Shown here in pieces: positions 6,708 to 15,908 of a DNA stretch of 64,000 bases. The stretch's first letter is position 1; every line of letters begins with the position of its first letter. The stretch spans positions 1 through 64,000 of the forward strand of contig JAKQEI010000198.1 in NCBI GenBank assembly GCA_029573495.1, in the 5' to 3' direction. The position numbers and the translations under genes are program-made. The stretch is from Bacteroidota bacterium. GTDB lineage: Bacteria > Bacteroidota > Bacteroidia > Flavobacteriales_F > PHOS-HE28. The notes under the pieces were generated by a model. The model did no database searches and was not told the DNA's origin. It was given only the letters and a program-made list of their open reading frames with translations.

Positions 6708-7748
6708 ATGAAGAAGGCACCCCTACTTCTCTTCCTGTCGCTGCTTCTCATCTCCTGCTCCAAGGAAGGCGAGTTCACCGAACAGGTCAACGACTTCTTC
6801 CACGTGGAAGTGGATGGCGCCCAGCTTCCGGTGAAGGTGCGCGGCAACACGGCCTCGAAGAAGATCATCCTGTACATACCCGGCGGACCGGGTGGCACGG
6901 GTCTCGATGTATCCATCCTCGATCCCGGGAACTGGAAGGAGCACCTCGAAACACAGGTGGCCATGGCCTACTACGACCAGCGTGGGCTGGGCAATGCACA
7001 GGGTGACTATGACGAACGAACGATCACCCTGGCGCAATACCTGTTGGACATCCGGGCGATCGTGCTCGTCCTGAAGACCCGGTATCCCGGCTCCGAGGTC
7101 CACTTGATGGGGCACAGTTTCGGTGCGATCCTGACCTATCGCTTCATGAACCGTTATGGACATGAAGGACTGGTGAAGCGCTACATCGCCTCCAGCGGGG
7201 TGGGTACCCGGATCGTGGATGACGAACACTGGGAGTTCCGCAGGGCGTACGTCGCCCACATCGCCGGCAACAACGTCAGCAACGGTGTGGACCCCGGCTA
7301 CTGGCAGGTGGCGCTGGATTGGCTGGCACAGCATCCGGTCATCGATACCATTCCTATACGCGCCAAACTCTACGAATACATGCAGGCCACCGCGGTGGAA
7401 GAGGACATCACCATCTCCGTGGCCGATGTCGTGAACATCCTCCTGCTGTCGGACAACAACCCCTTCCCCTATTACCTCACGCTCTTGCAACGACAGGAGT
7501 TCATCAACCGCCTGGTCGACGAGGAACGGCGCTGGGACATCAAAGCGGAGATCCCGTTGATCGATGAGGACCTGCTGATCCTGGGGGGCGAGTTCGATAT
7601 CAATGTCCCACCCCAGGAACTTCAGTGGATCCACAACACCATTGCCTCCACGAACAAGCAGATCCTGATCATGCCGGGTGCAGGGCATGATCATTACATC
7701 TCCCAGCCCCAGATGTTCGCAGCGGCCGTCCTGGATTTCGTGCAGTGA
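6708..7748 (+). CDS. Alpha/beta hydrolase lipoprotein, proline iminopeptidase-like
   Basis: 346 residues. A lipoprotein signal peptide ends in LISC (Cys17). The oxyanion segment GGPGGTG (residues 59-65), the YYDQRGLG loop, the nucleophile elbow GHSFG (Ser137), an acid in GGEFDINVPP and the histidine region GAGHDHY follow the order of alpha/beta hydrolases of the prolyl aminopeptidase group. The enzyme should be lipid-anchored in the envelope. The substrate cannot be predicted. Confidence 0.85.
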   Translation: MKKAPLLLFLSLLLISCSKEGEFTEQVNDFFHVEVDGAQLPVKVRGNTASKKIILYIPGGPGGTGLDVSILDPGNWKEHLETQVAMAYYDQRGLGNAQGDYDERTITLAQYLLDIRAIVLVLKTRYPGSEVHLMGHSFGAILTYRFMNRYGHEGLVKRYIASSGVGTRIVDDEHWEFRRAYVAHIAGNNVSNGVDPGYWQVALDWLAQHPVIDTIPIRAKLYEYMQATAVEEDITISVADVVNILLLSDNNPFPYYLTLLQRQEFINRLVDEERRWDIKAEIPLIDEDLLILGGEFDINVPPQELQWIHNTIASTNKQILIMPGAGHDHYISQPQMFAAAVLDFVQ

Positions 7749-7998
7749 TCCGCCACGGCCCGCCCGGGTCGTAGACAGGCACACCGGGCTTGGGGAATGG
7801 CGGTACTCGAGGTTGCCAAGGATAGGGGCAGCTTTGAACCACTCCGCAGGCACTCCGCTTCGGGACCCAGCGGCTTCAACTACATTCACATGGCCCCCGA
7901 TCGCGCGACCGCGTTCGACACGTCCTCCGACCGCTCATCCTAAAATGTAACGCATCGGCTTCCGCAGGCGTCACATTCGGCATTCAGAACCACCCACC

Positions 7999-9624
7999 AT
8001 GCGCATCCCCTCCCTCCTTTCCGCGCTTGCCCTCCTGGCCAGCACCTACGCCCAGCCCCCCGCCGAATTCGAGGCGGCCATGAAGGAACACTTCACCGCG
8101 GATGCGCCCGGTGGCGCGGCCATCGTGACCAAAGGCGGCAAGGTGCTGTATGAAGATGCCATCGGCATGGCCGATCTGACGAAGGGCGAAGCGCTCACAG
8201 TGAACAGCCAGTTCCGCATCGGGAGCGTGACCAAGCAATTCGCTGCGGTGGCCATCATGCAGCTCGCCGAACAAGGGAAGCTCGCCCTGGGCGACGAGAT
8301 CCAGAAGTACGTGGATTTCCCGAAGAAGGAGAAGCCCATCACCATTGAGCACTTGCTGACGCACACCTCAGGCATACCCAGTTTCACGGACCTGCCGCTC
8401 TACCAGCCGGAGGCCTACGCGAAGGACATCGATCTGCCGGCGATCATCGCCCTTTTCGCCGACCTCCCCCTGGAGTTCGAACCCGGCACGAAGTGGAACT
8501 ACAGCAACAGCGGCTACCTGCTGCTCACGGCGATCATCGAACGCGCATCCGGCCTATCCTGGACGGAGTATGCCAATGAACACCTGTTCAAGCCGGCCGG
8601 CATGGAGCACAGCAGCGCGGCCATCACCGGAGCCGCCTTGCCCGCGGAGGCCGTGGGCTTCGCCGAGACCGAAAGCGGCTGGGAGCCTGCCTCCCCGATC
8701 AGCCTCACCTGGCCACGCGCGGCGGGATGCATTCGCAGCACGGTGCGCGATCTGTGGAAATGGAACACGAGCGTGTTCGCGGGCAAGCAGGTCTCGAAGG
8801 CCATGCTGGCCAAGGCTCACGTGGGCCAGCGCTTCCCGGATGGGAGCACGGAGGAGTATGGCTACGGATGGGGTTTCCAGAACGTGCAAGGCAGCCGCAC
8901 CATTGAACACAGCGGCGGCATAGACGGCTTCGTGAGCAACAGCCTCTACCTGCCCGAGGAGGACATCTATGTGGCGGTGCTGGTGAACCGCGAGACCAGT
9001 GATGCGAGCTACCTGGCCCCGAAGCTCGCCGCCATCGCTCTGGGCAAGCCCTATGGTGGCCCGGTGCTGCCGCTAGCTGCCGAAGCCGCTGCGGAATACA
9101 CCGGCGTCTATGTGTCCGCCGACAGTGTGGAGCGCTACATCACCGCCGATACGAACGGCCTGCACTCCCAACGCCAGGGCTCCCGCAAGCTGGACCTGCA
9201 GCATCTCGGCGACGACCGCTTCCTCTTTGCCGGGGATGTGGCCACGCTGACCTTCCAACGCACCAACGGCCGGGTGAGCGGCGCCCGCTTCCTGACACGG
9301 GGGCGCGATGAGCTGCTCGTGCGCAGCACCAAGCCACTGCCCGCAGAGCACGTGGCCATCCCGCTCGACAGCGCCACCTTGCAGGCCTACGTCGGCAAGT
9401 TCGAGCTGATGCCGGACTTCATCCTGACCTTCCGCGCGGAGGGTGATCGCCTCTACCTCCAGGCGCCGCGCCAGGCGGAGGTGGAGGTGTTCGGCGAAGC
9501 ACCGCACAAGTTCTTCCTGACGGTGGTGGATGCCACGATCGAGTTCCACCCCGAAGCGGACGGCAGCGTGCAACGGCTCACCTTCACGCAAGGCGGGACC
9601 GTGGAGGGCAAGCGGATCGAGTAG
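7999..9624 (+). CDS. Secreted serine hydrolase, class C beta-lactamase/PBP fold
   Basis: 541 residues with signal peptide MRIPSLLSALALLASTYAQ. Catalytic signatures of the beta-lactamase/transpeptidase superfamily are SVTK (Ser76, Lys79), YSN (Tyr168) and HSGG (His304, in place of KTG). The C-terminal 170 residues form a beta-rich domain typical of DUF3471-containing esterase-like members. Most such proteins are esterases or D-aminopeptidases, not resistance enzymes. The start is set by the signal peptide. Confidence 0.9.
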   Translation: MRIPSLLSALALLASTYAQPPAEFEAAMKEHFTADAPGGAAIVTKGGKVLYEDAIGMADLTKGEALTVNSQFRIGSVTKQFAAVAIMQLAEQGKLALGDEIQKYVDFPKKEKPITIEHLLTHTSGIPSFTDLPLYQPEAYAKDIDLPAIIALFADLPLEFEPGTKWNYSNSGYLLLTAIIERASGLSWTEYANEHLFKPAGMEHSSAAITGAALPAEAVGFAETESGWEPASPISLTWPRAAGCIRSTVRDLWKWNTSVFAGKQVSKAMLAKAHVGQRFPDGSTEEYGYGWGFQNVQGSRTIEHSGGIDGFVSNSLYLPEEDIYVAVLVNRETSDASYLAPKLAAIALGKPYGGPVLPLAAEAAAEYTGVYVSADSVERYITADTNGLHSQRQGSRKLDLQHLGDDRFLFAGDVATLTFQRTNGRVSGARFLTRGRDELLVRSTKPLPAEHVAIPLDSATLQAYVGKFELMPDFILTFRAEGDRLYLQAPRQAEVEVFGEAPHKFFLTVVDATIEFHPEADGSVQRLTFTQGGTVEGKRIE

Positions 9625-9797
9625 GGATCGGGAGGAAGACCATTCAAGGGCCATGGCCCGAGTCCGATGCGTGATGGTTCGGTTCCATTCACGATCCGGT
9701 CTCATGGTCGTGGTCGTTGCAGCATAGCGGCAATGCTTCCTGCTGGTTCCAACGTCGCCCTCGACGCGACCATGCGTAGGCTCCAGCACGCGGCCGT

Positions 9798-10553
9798 TCA
9801 ATCCTGGTTCAGGAAACCGAACACCTTCTCGTACTCGCCCTTGCGTTCGGCATCGCGCAGCACCTTCACCCGCTCCACCAGCACTTCGCCCCGAGGCGGC
9901 TCGGGTACGGCCAACAATTGCATCACCTCCGCGATGTAGTCGGCCAAAGGCATGGCGTTGGGGTCGGTGGCCTGGTGGGCGCCGGTCAATTCGGTCTGCA
10001 CGTAGGGCGGTGCGAGTTCGAGCACCTGCACCTGCGTGCCGCGCAGCTGCTGGCGCAGGCTCTGCAACCAGGAATGCAAGAAGGCCTTGCTGCCGCAGTA
10101 GGCCGGGAAGTTGGCGCGCGGCACGAAGGCCAGTCCGCTGGTGGTGGCCAGGATGGTGGCGCTGTCCTGCGCCAGCAGCGTGGGCATTAGCTCGGCGGTG
10201 AGCTGCAGCACGCTGGTGATGTTGGTCTGGATGGTGCGTTGCGCCACGGCGAAGGCGCTGATGCCCGCGCTCAGGTCCTCCTCCACCATGATGCCCGCGT
10301 TGTTCATGAGCACGTTGAGCTGGGGGAAGTCGGTGCGCACGCGTGTAGCGAAGGCGGTGATGGCGGCGGGATCGGTAAGGTCCACCGCGATGCCGTGCAT
10401 GCCCGGGTGCGCGGCGGTGATGCGATCAAGCTCCTGTTGCCGGCGACCGGCGATGAGGACGGTGTTGCCGCGCTGATGGAATTGGTGGGCGAGCGCCTGG
10501 CCGATGCCGCTGGTGCCGCCGGTGATGAGGATGGTGTTGCCGGTGAGTTTCAT
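9798..10553 (-). CDS. SDR family oxidoreductase (DltE-like)
   Basis: 251 residues with a Rossmann TGGTSGIGQA motif (11-20), NNAG (84-87), and a catalytic Ser near 139, Tyr152 and Lys156 (YCGSK). This is the classical NAD(P)-dependent short-chain dehydrogenase layout, closest to the DltE-type group. It follows the AraC gene on the same strand after a 177-nt gap that shows no gene. Confidence 0.9.
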   Translation of the reverse strand: MKLTGNTILITGGTSGIGQALAHQFHQRGNTVLIAGRRQQELDRITAAHPGMHGIAVDLTDPAAITAFATRVRTDFPQLNVLMNNAGIMVEEDLSAGISAFAVAQRTIQTNITSVLQLTAELMPTLLAQDSATILATTSGLAFVPRANFPAYCGSKAFLHSWLQSLRQQLRGTQVQVLELAPPYVQTELTGAHQATDPNAMPLADYIAEVMQLLAVPEPPRGEVLVERVKVLRDAERKGEYEKVFGFLNQD

Positions 10554-10730
10554 GAGTCGTTCTCCAAGGGACCGTGAACGGCCGGTCCGTGCGCCGTTGC
10601 GGAAGTACCCGCTGCGCTTGCGGAACGTGCGGTTTGGGCGCCGACCGAAAGCGGCTGCGAACGTATCGGGGACCTCAGGGCTGCTGTTTGCGCGAATCGG
10701 TCCGTTCGTTGCACGGACCGCACAGCGCCC

Positions 10731-11639
10731 TCAGACGCGGTAGGCCGAGGGCGACACCGCGGTGTGCTTCTTGAAGAAGTTGCTGAAGTGCGACACCTCC
10801 TGGAAGCCGAGCGCATGTGCGATCTCGGAGATGTTCCAATCGCTGCGTTTGAGCAGGATGCGCGCCTCCTGCAGCACGCGCGCGCTGATGAGCTCGCTGG
10901 TACTGCGGCCCGTGGTCTCGTTGAGCACCTTGTTCAAGTGATTCACCTGGATGGCCAGGCGGGCAGCGTATTCGGCCGGTGTGCGCAAGCCCAGCGGTTG
11001 GTGGCGATCCTCGATGGGGAACTGCCGGTCCAGCAATTCATGGAAGAGCGTGGTGACGCGGTCGGCCGCGCTGTGCAGCACGGGCGCAGCGGCCATGGGG
11101 CTGAGTTTCTGCCCCCAGTGCACCAGCTCCATCACGTGGTTGCGCAGCAGGTCTTCCTTGTAAGCGTAATCCGAACCCTGTTCGCGGTGCATCTTCTCGA
11201 AGATCGCACCGACCTCCGCCGCTTCCTCTGCAGATACCTGCAAGACGGGAAAGGCACCGGGCTGGAGGAAGGGCAGGCTGTCCGGGGTGATGCCGCGCCC
11301 GTTCTGGAAGATGAACTCGTGGGTGAAGATGCAGAAGTGACCCGCTTGCATGCCGCCCCGCTGCATATAGCGGTAGGGCACCTTCGGTGTGGCGAAGAGC
11401 AGGGCGCGCTCCTCCACGTCGATCACCTTATCCGCGTACTCCACCCGGCTACTGCCGATGAGGAGGCTGATCTTGTAGTAGGCGCGCCGGTTGTAGGTCA
11501 TGGGCGGCTTGTCCTGCTTGGCCGCCGCCAGCTCCGCCGCGCTGTACACCTGGAATTGCGGCAGGTCGTGGCCGTTGCCGCTGCCGTTGCTGGGCGGCAT
11601 CACCTGCTCGTAGAACGCGTCGAGGGAAAAGGCCTTCAT
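10731..11639 (-). CDS. AraC family transcriptional regulator
   Basis: 302 residues. The N-terminal half is a cupin-like sensor ending near LPFLQPGAFPVLQ. The C-terminal half has an AraC double helix-turn-helix, with ISEIAHALGFQEVSHFSNFFKKHTAVSPSAYRV at the end. A likely target is the SDR gene directly downstream. A CACCTTTG box 4 nt before the ATG supports the start and an essentially leaderless transcript. Confidence 0.9.
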   Translation of the reverse strand: MKAFSLDAFYEQVMPPSNGSGNGHDLPQFQVYSAAELAAAKQDKPPMTYNRRAYYKISLLIGSSRVEYADKVIDVEERALLFATPKVPYRYMQRGGMQAGHFCIFTHEFIFQNGRGITPDSLPFLQPGAFPVLQVSAEEAAEVGAIFEKMHREQGSDYAYKEDLLRNHVMELVHWGQKLSPMAAAPVLHSAADRVTTLFHELLDRQFPIEDRHQPLGLRTPAEYAARLAIQVNHLNKVLNETTGRSTSELISARVLQEARILLKRSDWNISEIAHALGFQEVSHFSNFFKKHTAVSPSAYRV

Positions 11640-11643
11640 GGTG

Positions 11644-11651
11644 CAAAGGTG
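11644..11651 (-). promoter_or_regulatory. -7-like box of the AraC gene
   Basis: CACCTTTG on the minus strand, 4 nt before the ATG at 11639. It differs from TAnnTTTG only in the first base. Confidence 0.4.
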
Positions 11652-11691
11652 GGAAGTGTGCGCGATGGGCGTTCCGATCCATCGCGGAACA

Positions 11692-12240
11692 ATGAACCGA
11701 TCCGTTGGTCAGGGGGTACAGGTTCCCGTGCGCCACCTGTCCCTCCTGTTCCTGCTCGCGGCCTTGCATGGCAGGGCCCAGCATTGCGGCTACTGCAACG
11801 CGGGCCTCATCGCTTTGCGCCCCCACGCCGCGTACAGCGACGAACTGGTGCCGGACCTGCGCATCACCTTGCTGGACAGTACCGGACTGCCGGCCACGTA
11901 CAACCATGGCCTGCCCTACGGCGACTTCGTGCGCAACAATGAGCGCCCTGCCAACTGGCGATCGCAGCGCACCTGGGTGGAGCACGGCGGCTTCTTCTTC
12001 CCCTTCGCGGGGGATACCTATACGCTCGTGGTACCACTGGGCCTCGTGCGCAATGGCTGGTCCGTGCTGGTGCAGGACCTGAACGCCGCGGCGGTGTGGC
12101 CACGCTTTCAACAGCAGGTGGTACCCATCACCACGTTCGAGTGCCATCCGCTCTGCAACACGTTCAATGACACGGTCTATCACCCCCGCGAGGGAAGACC
12201 GGACTTCACACCGGTGGACATCATCCTGCAAACCCGATGA
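11692..12240 (+). CDS. Secreted protein of unknown function, first gene of a three-gene operon
   Basis: 182 residues from MNRSVGQGVQVPVRHLSLLFLLAALHGRAQ, a signal peptide. The mature part begins with a CGYC motif and later has FECHPLCNTFND, giving four cysteines that may pair in the periplasm or outside the cell. A beta-rich middle (GFFFPFAGDTYTLVVPLGLV) suggests a small beta-sandwich. It overlaps the next gene by 4 nt (ATGA). Confidence 0.6.
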   Translation: MNRSVGQGVQVPVRHLSLLFLLAALHGRAQHCGYCNAGLIALRPHAAYSDELVPDLRITLLDSTGLPATYNHGLPYGDFVRNNERPANWRSQRTWVEHGGFFFPFAGDTYTLVVPLGLVRNGWSVLVQDLNAAAVWPRFQQQVVPITTFECHPLCNTFNDTVYHPREGRPDFTPVDIILQTR

Positions 12241-12815
12241 AGCCTTCACACTTGCTCTTAATTCTCATCCCGTTCACCACGCAGGCGCAACCCGGTGACT
12301 GGCTGGAGCGCCTCCACAACCCCTGTGGCTTCGCACCGACCGACAGCATCGACCTCACGAACGATGGCATCCCGGACCTGATGGTACAAGGCTTCAGCAA
12401 CGGTACGGATGATGTGCCCAGCAGTTCGGGCAGTTGCACGCTGCACCTGACGACTCTTCCCGGCACCACCCTGCTCAATGCCCTTGACCCACACCAAGGC
12501 TATTGGCTCGTGAAGACCTGCGCTCCGGGGGAACGCATCGCGGCGATGGACACGAGCATCCAGGACGACCTGCGGATCCCGAGGACCAAGTATGCCGATG
12601 GTTCCATCCAAGTGGCCTATTGGGGCTACGGGGGCCAGACGACCTTGTTCGCCGCAATGCCTGGACTGACGGGCCAGCACTTCGTCTTCCACACGGTGAG
12701 CAAGGACCAGCAATGGCACGGCTCGTTCTCCATTGAGCCACCCCTGCGCAAGGACCAGATCACCATTCATGTTGGTGCCTTGGTACCCGCCGATCAGTCC
12801 TTCCTGGTGCGATGA
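12237..12815 (+). CDS. Secreted protein with one DxxxDGxxD-type domain
   Basis: 192 residues with signal peptide MKPSHLLLILIPFTTQAQ. The segment TDSIDLTNDGIPDLMVQG resembles the Asp-rich calcium loops of dockerin/EF-like repeats. It is followed by LTTLPGTTLLNALDPHQGYWL, and the same order of motifs occurs twice in the next gene, so the two are paralogous. Overlaps its neighbours by ATGA on both sides. Confidence 0.65.
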   Translation: MKPSHLLLILIPFTTQAQPGDWLERLHNPCGFAPTDSIDLTNDGIPDLMVQGFSNGTDDVPSSSGSCTLHLTTLPGTTLLNALDPHQGYWLVKTCAPGERIAAMDTSIQDDLRIPRTKYADGSIQVAYWGYGGQTTLFAAMPGLTGQHFVFHTVSKDQQWHGSFSIEPPLRKDQITIHVGALVPADQSFLVR

Positions 12816-13963
12816 GGTCATTGCTCGTGACATGGACCATCGCTCTGGCCTTGCCCATCCATGCACAGCCGGGCCCTCCGCCCGACGAGTACGTCGACGT
12901 GACCGGTGACGGCGCTGCGGACCTGCTGATCACGAGTCGCACCATCCCCATCTCCGATCCACAACAACCGGGTTATCTGGGCCTGATCAAGGTGGGCGTG
13001 CGTACGCTGAGCGGCACTTCGGTGCTGATGTGGAGCACACCCAGCAACCAGCGCTGGTTCACACTTGACTCCGGTGCGCAACTGGATACCGCCGAGCTCG
13101 CAGCGCGTGTCCACTTCAAGCAAGTGCACTGGACCGACCAACATCAAGCGACCGAGTTCTGGTTGCTCGAACGACCCTTCGGACCGGCCATCACATCGGC
13201 GCAGGATGGTTGGTACGGCACCGGCGATCATCACGACGGCAACATCATGGTCCTGCGGAGTATGAGCGCGCGTGGTACGAGCATCGCCGCGTTCCAATTC
13301 ATGCTGCCTTATCCATATGGGCAAGTGGTGATCGACACGAAGGAGGCGCTCGCTGTTCCGAACGGGTATGGGGATGAAGGTGATGCACCCAAGCCACGTT
13401 CCAAGACGAAGACCGACTTCGACTTCGGGGACGAGGATGGTTCCGCGCAGGTGCTGGTGCCCCCCGGCCTTCCACCCGATGAAGCGGTGGACGTGAACGA
13501 CGATGGTGTGATCGACGTGGTGATCCATGCCGAGGATGAACATGGGCACGGTGGCGGAGAACCCGGCTACTTCGTGCGTGGGATCGTAGCTCATCCTGGG
13601 ACATCATTGCTGATGACGAATGCACGCTGGGGCACATGGGGACCCTTCACCCTGGACGAAGGCGCAACGTTGACACCTGAACGCCTGGCTACAGGACTGT
13701 ATAACGCCACGCTGCGCTGGGCATCACCGGAGAAGGAACCGGTCTTCATCGAGCTACTGCGCCATCCGCATGACGTGAAGAACATGCCCATTGCGTGGTC
13801 CGCGACGCCCTTCGCTTCGGCAGGTCATCTGGTGTACCGCACGACCTCATACGGACGCGCATACATCGGCGCGTTGGAAGTGGTGTACACCCTGCCCGGT
13901 GGTGAACTCGGGGTGCGGCCGCAGGCCTGGGTGGAGGAAGGAGGGACGCTGGAGGTGCGGTAG
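12812..13963 (+). CDS. Secreted protein with two copies of the DxxxDGxxD-type domain
   Basis: 383 residues with signal peptide ending near HAQ. Two homologous halves are visible: PDEYVDVTGDGAADLLI...GYLGLIKVGV...GTSVLMW...FTLDSGAQL (residues 25-100) and PDEAVDVNDDGVIDVVI...GYFVRGIVAHPGTSLLM...FTLDEGATLT (residues 219-300). The single-domain gene upstream has the same architecture, so the family expanded by duplication. The Asp-rich loops suggest calcium-stabilised extracellular domains. No sorting domain is obvious. Confidence 0.65.
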   Translation: MRSLLVTWTIALALPIHAQPGPPPDEYVDVTGDGAADLLITSRTIPISDPQQPGYLGLIKVGVRTLSGTSVLMWSTPSNQRWFTLDSGAQLDTAELAARVHFKQVHWTDQHQATEFWLLERPFGPAITSAQDGWYGTGDHHDGNIMVLRSMSARGTSIAAFQFMLPYPYGQVVIDTKEALAVPNGYGDEGDAPKPRSKTKTDFDFGDEDGSAQVLVPPGLPPDEAVDVNDDGVIDVVIHAEDEHGHGGGEPGYFVRGIVAHPGTSLLMTNARWGTWGPFTLDEGATLTPERLATGLYNATLRWASPEKEPVFIELLRHPHDVKNMPIAWSATPFASAGHLVYRTTSYGRAYIGALEVVYTLPGGELGVRPQAWVEEGGTLEVR

Positions 13964-13998
13964 CCGATGGGTCGGATCGGCTGTTACGCCGGACCACC

Positions 13999-15777
13999 CT
14001 ACTTCGACCGCGAGGTCTTCACGATGCGCGAGGTGTGTACGTGATCGCCTGTACGCACCAGGATCGTGTACTCGCCGTCGGCCAGGTCGGTCAGGAGCAT
14101 GGTGGGATCCGAGGAGCCCAGCGCCGCGCTCTTCACCAGCCGCATGGAATTGTCGAACACCCCCACGGCCAGGTTCCGTGCTTGCGGATCGAAGATCGTG
14201 AGGTTGCCTTCGGTCGGATTCGGGTAGAAGGACCAGTCATGCTCATCCATCCGCACCGCCACGACAGGACTGATGTCGAAGGTACCGTCCGTATCCGTCT
14301 GGATCAGGCGATAGTAACTGAGGCCCGCATAAGGATGCGGATCCTGCTTGTCGTAGAAGAGGGTGTGTTGCGAATATCCTGCGCCGGGAATATGCGCGAG
14401 ATCCTGGAAATCGACCCCATCCCTGCTTCGCTGGATGGTGAAGTGGTCGTTGTCGAACTCGGAAGCCGTTGCCCAGTCCAGCCGCACCTCCTCCCCGTCC
14501 GGAATAGCCCGGAAGTAGAGCAGTTCCACCGGCAGGGTGCTATAGTGGTAAACGGTGATGCGGATATGGTCCACACGTGCGTTACCGTTCTGCACCCGCG
14601 CCGCGATGGCCGCTCCGAAGGTGCTGGAATTGATGTCCGCAGTGGTCCAGTTGGTTCCCCAGGTATCGGACGAACCACCGTAGGAAGCGTACGCATCCGC
14701 CAGGGGCCAGGCGGTCGAACTCGCCTTGTCGGTGCCGCCCACCACACCGTTCTTCACCAGTTGCACACGGTGATCATACTCCGGCATGCGGTTCAGGGTG
14801 AATCCGATCATCACCCATCGGTTCACCGTGCCATTGAAGGTGCACGAGGGACGCTCCGTACCGGTGGTGGTGATGGCCTTATGTGCCGTCTGGAAACAGG
14901 CACCGGTGGTGGCTTGGCTCGTATTCGCGAAGTAGATGTCGGTCCCCTCCGTGTAGCCGGAGTTGATCGTGTAGGTGTTCGTACCTCCGATGCTCACACC
15001 CGGCGTGGTGTTGTTGCCCTCGGTCACGAGGTTGATGGCCATGTTCCCGGCCACCGCGGCGATGGTGGCGCCGAGCTGGTGCGGATTGGCGGTGTTCGGC
15101 GGGTCCATGGCCCCGGTCGTCAACAAGCTTCCGATCGGGTTGGACTGGTCAACGTTCGCGAAGACCGCCACACTGAACTGATCGCAGTACTCGGTGGCCG
15201 TGTATGCACCGAAGGTGGGAACGATGGTATTGGAACCTGCCAGGGCGATGTCGACCTCCAGCAGGATCCATACCTCGAGGCGCGCAACGAAGCCACCGGT
15301 GGTTCCCGATATCCGTTCCGCCACCTGCGTCATGGCCCGCCCGCCGTAGGTCATGGCGGTGATGTCGCGCGAATTGAAGCCGTTCTCCTGGGCATAGGCC
15401 ACCACCAGGCATCGGTTCGTTCCGGCGGAAATGATCTTCGTCGTCCCCGTGGTCCAGCCATCATTCACCGTGACCGTGGCCGTGCTGTTCCGTTCGACCT
15501 CCACGGTGATCCCTTGAATGGCCGATGGCGTGGGGATGCTGAAGCCGAAGTTGGTGGTCTTCAGGTAGTGCGATATCCCCTTTGTGCTGACGGTGGCATA
15601 GCTGTTGTCGCTGGCGGCGCTGTTGCCGGTATTGCTCCAGTTGTTCACGCCGACCGCGGCATCATTGGCCGTGGTCCCGGGGTTCAGCGGACCCGAGCTC
15701 TGGGCACGCATCGTCACTGTCAGCGCAGGTATGAGCACGAGCACCAGTGACCACCGGAGGGAGAGGATGGACAGCAT
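13999..15777 (-). CDS. T9SS type A sorting-domain protein with a nested domain
   Basis: 592 residues with an N-terminal signal (MLSILSLRWSLVLVLIPALTVTMRA). Residues 30-105 begin a beta-sandwich common in Bacteroidetes (NNWSNTGNSAASDNSYATVS...IQGITVEVERN). The domain resumes only near residue 330 (VQLVKNGVVGGTDKASS...DTWGTNWT...VDHIRITVYH). Between them lies a separate domain containing NRCLVVAYAQENG and WVMIGFTLN. Then comes an LPVELLYFRA...WATASEFDNDHFTIQRS linker domain, and a C-terminal T9SS sorting domain starting WSFYPNPTEGNLTIFD. The product is expected to be exported and anchored at the cell surface. Confidence 0.85.
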   Translation of the reverse strand: MLSILSLRWSLVLVLIPALTVTMRAQSSGPLNPGTTANDAAVGVNNWSNTGNSAASDNSYATVSTKGISHYLKTTNFGFSIPTPSAIQGITVEVERNSTATVTVNDGWTTGTTKIISAGTNRCLVVAYAQENGFNSRDITAMTYGGRAMTQVAERISGTTGGFVARLEVWILLEVDIALAGSNTIVPTFGAYTATEYCDQFSVAVFANVDQSNPIGSLLTTGAMDPPNTANPHQLGATIAAVAGNMAINLVTEGNNTTPGVSIGGTNTYTINSGYTEGTDIYFANTSQATTGACFQTAHKAITTTGTERPSCTFNGTVNRWVMIGFTLNRMPEYDHRVQLVKNGVVGGTDKASSTAWPLADAYASYGGSSDTWGTNWTTADINSSTFGAAIAARVQNGNARVDHIRITVYHYSTLPVELLYFRAIPDGEEVRLDWATASEFDNDHFTIQRSRDGVDFQDLAHIPGAGYSQHTLFYDKQDPHPYAGLSYYRLIQTDTDGTFDISPVVAVRMDEHDWSFYPNPTEGNLTIFDPQARNLAVGVFDNSMRLVKSAALGSSDPTMLLTDLADGEYTILVRTGDHVHTSRIVKTSRSK

Positions 15778-15883
15778 GGGGCCTTTGAACGGGATCCGGG
15801 CGAACAGGTTCGCACGTAACGGTAGCTCCCGGATGGATACCGGGCTCGAAGACCGCGCTTCGGGGTGCCCGACCCTGGTTCCT

Positions 15884-15891
15884 TACCTTGC
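15884..15891 (+). promoter_or_regulatory. -7-like box of the Crp/Fnr gene
   Basis: TACCTTGC, 17 nt before the ATG at 15909. Confidence 0.4.
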
Positions 15892-15908
15892 CTTTTCACC
15901 GCCTCGCC

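Noticed and set aside
7999-9624. Beta-lactam resistance gene
   Set aside because: The fold is shared by esterases and peptidases. HSGG in place of KTG and the C-terminal beta domain point away from a dedicated beta-lactamase.
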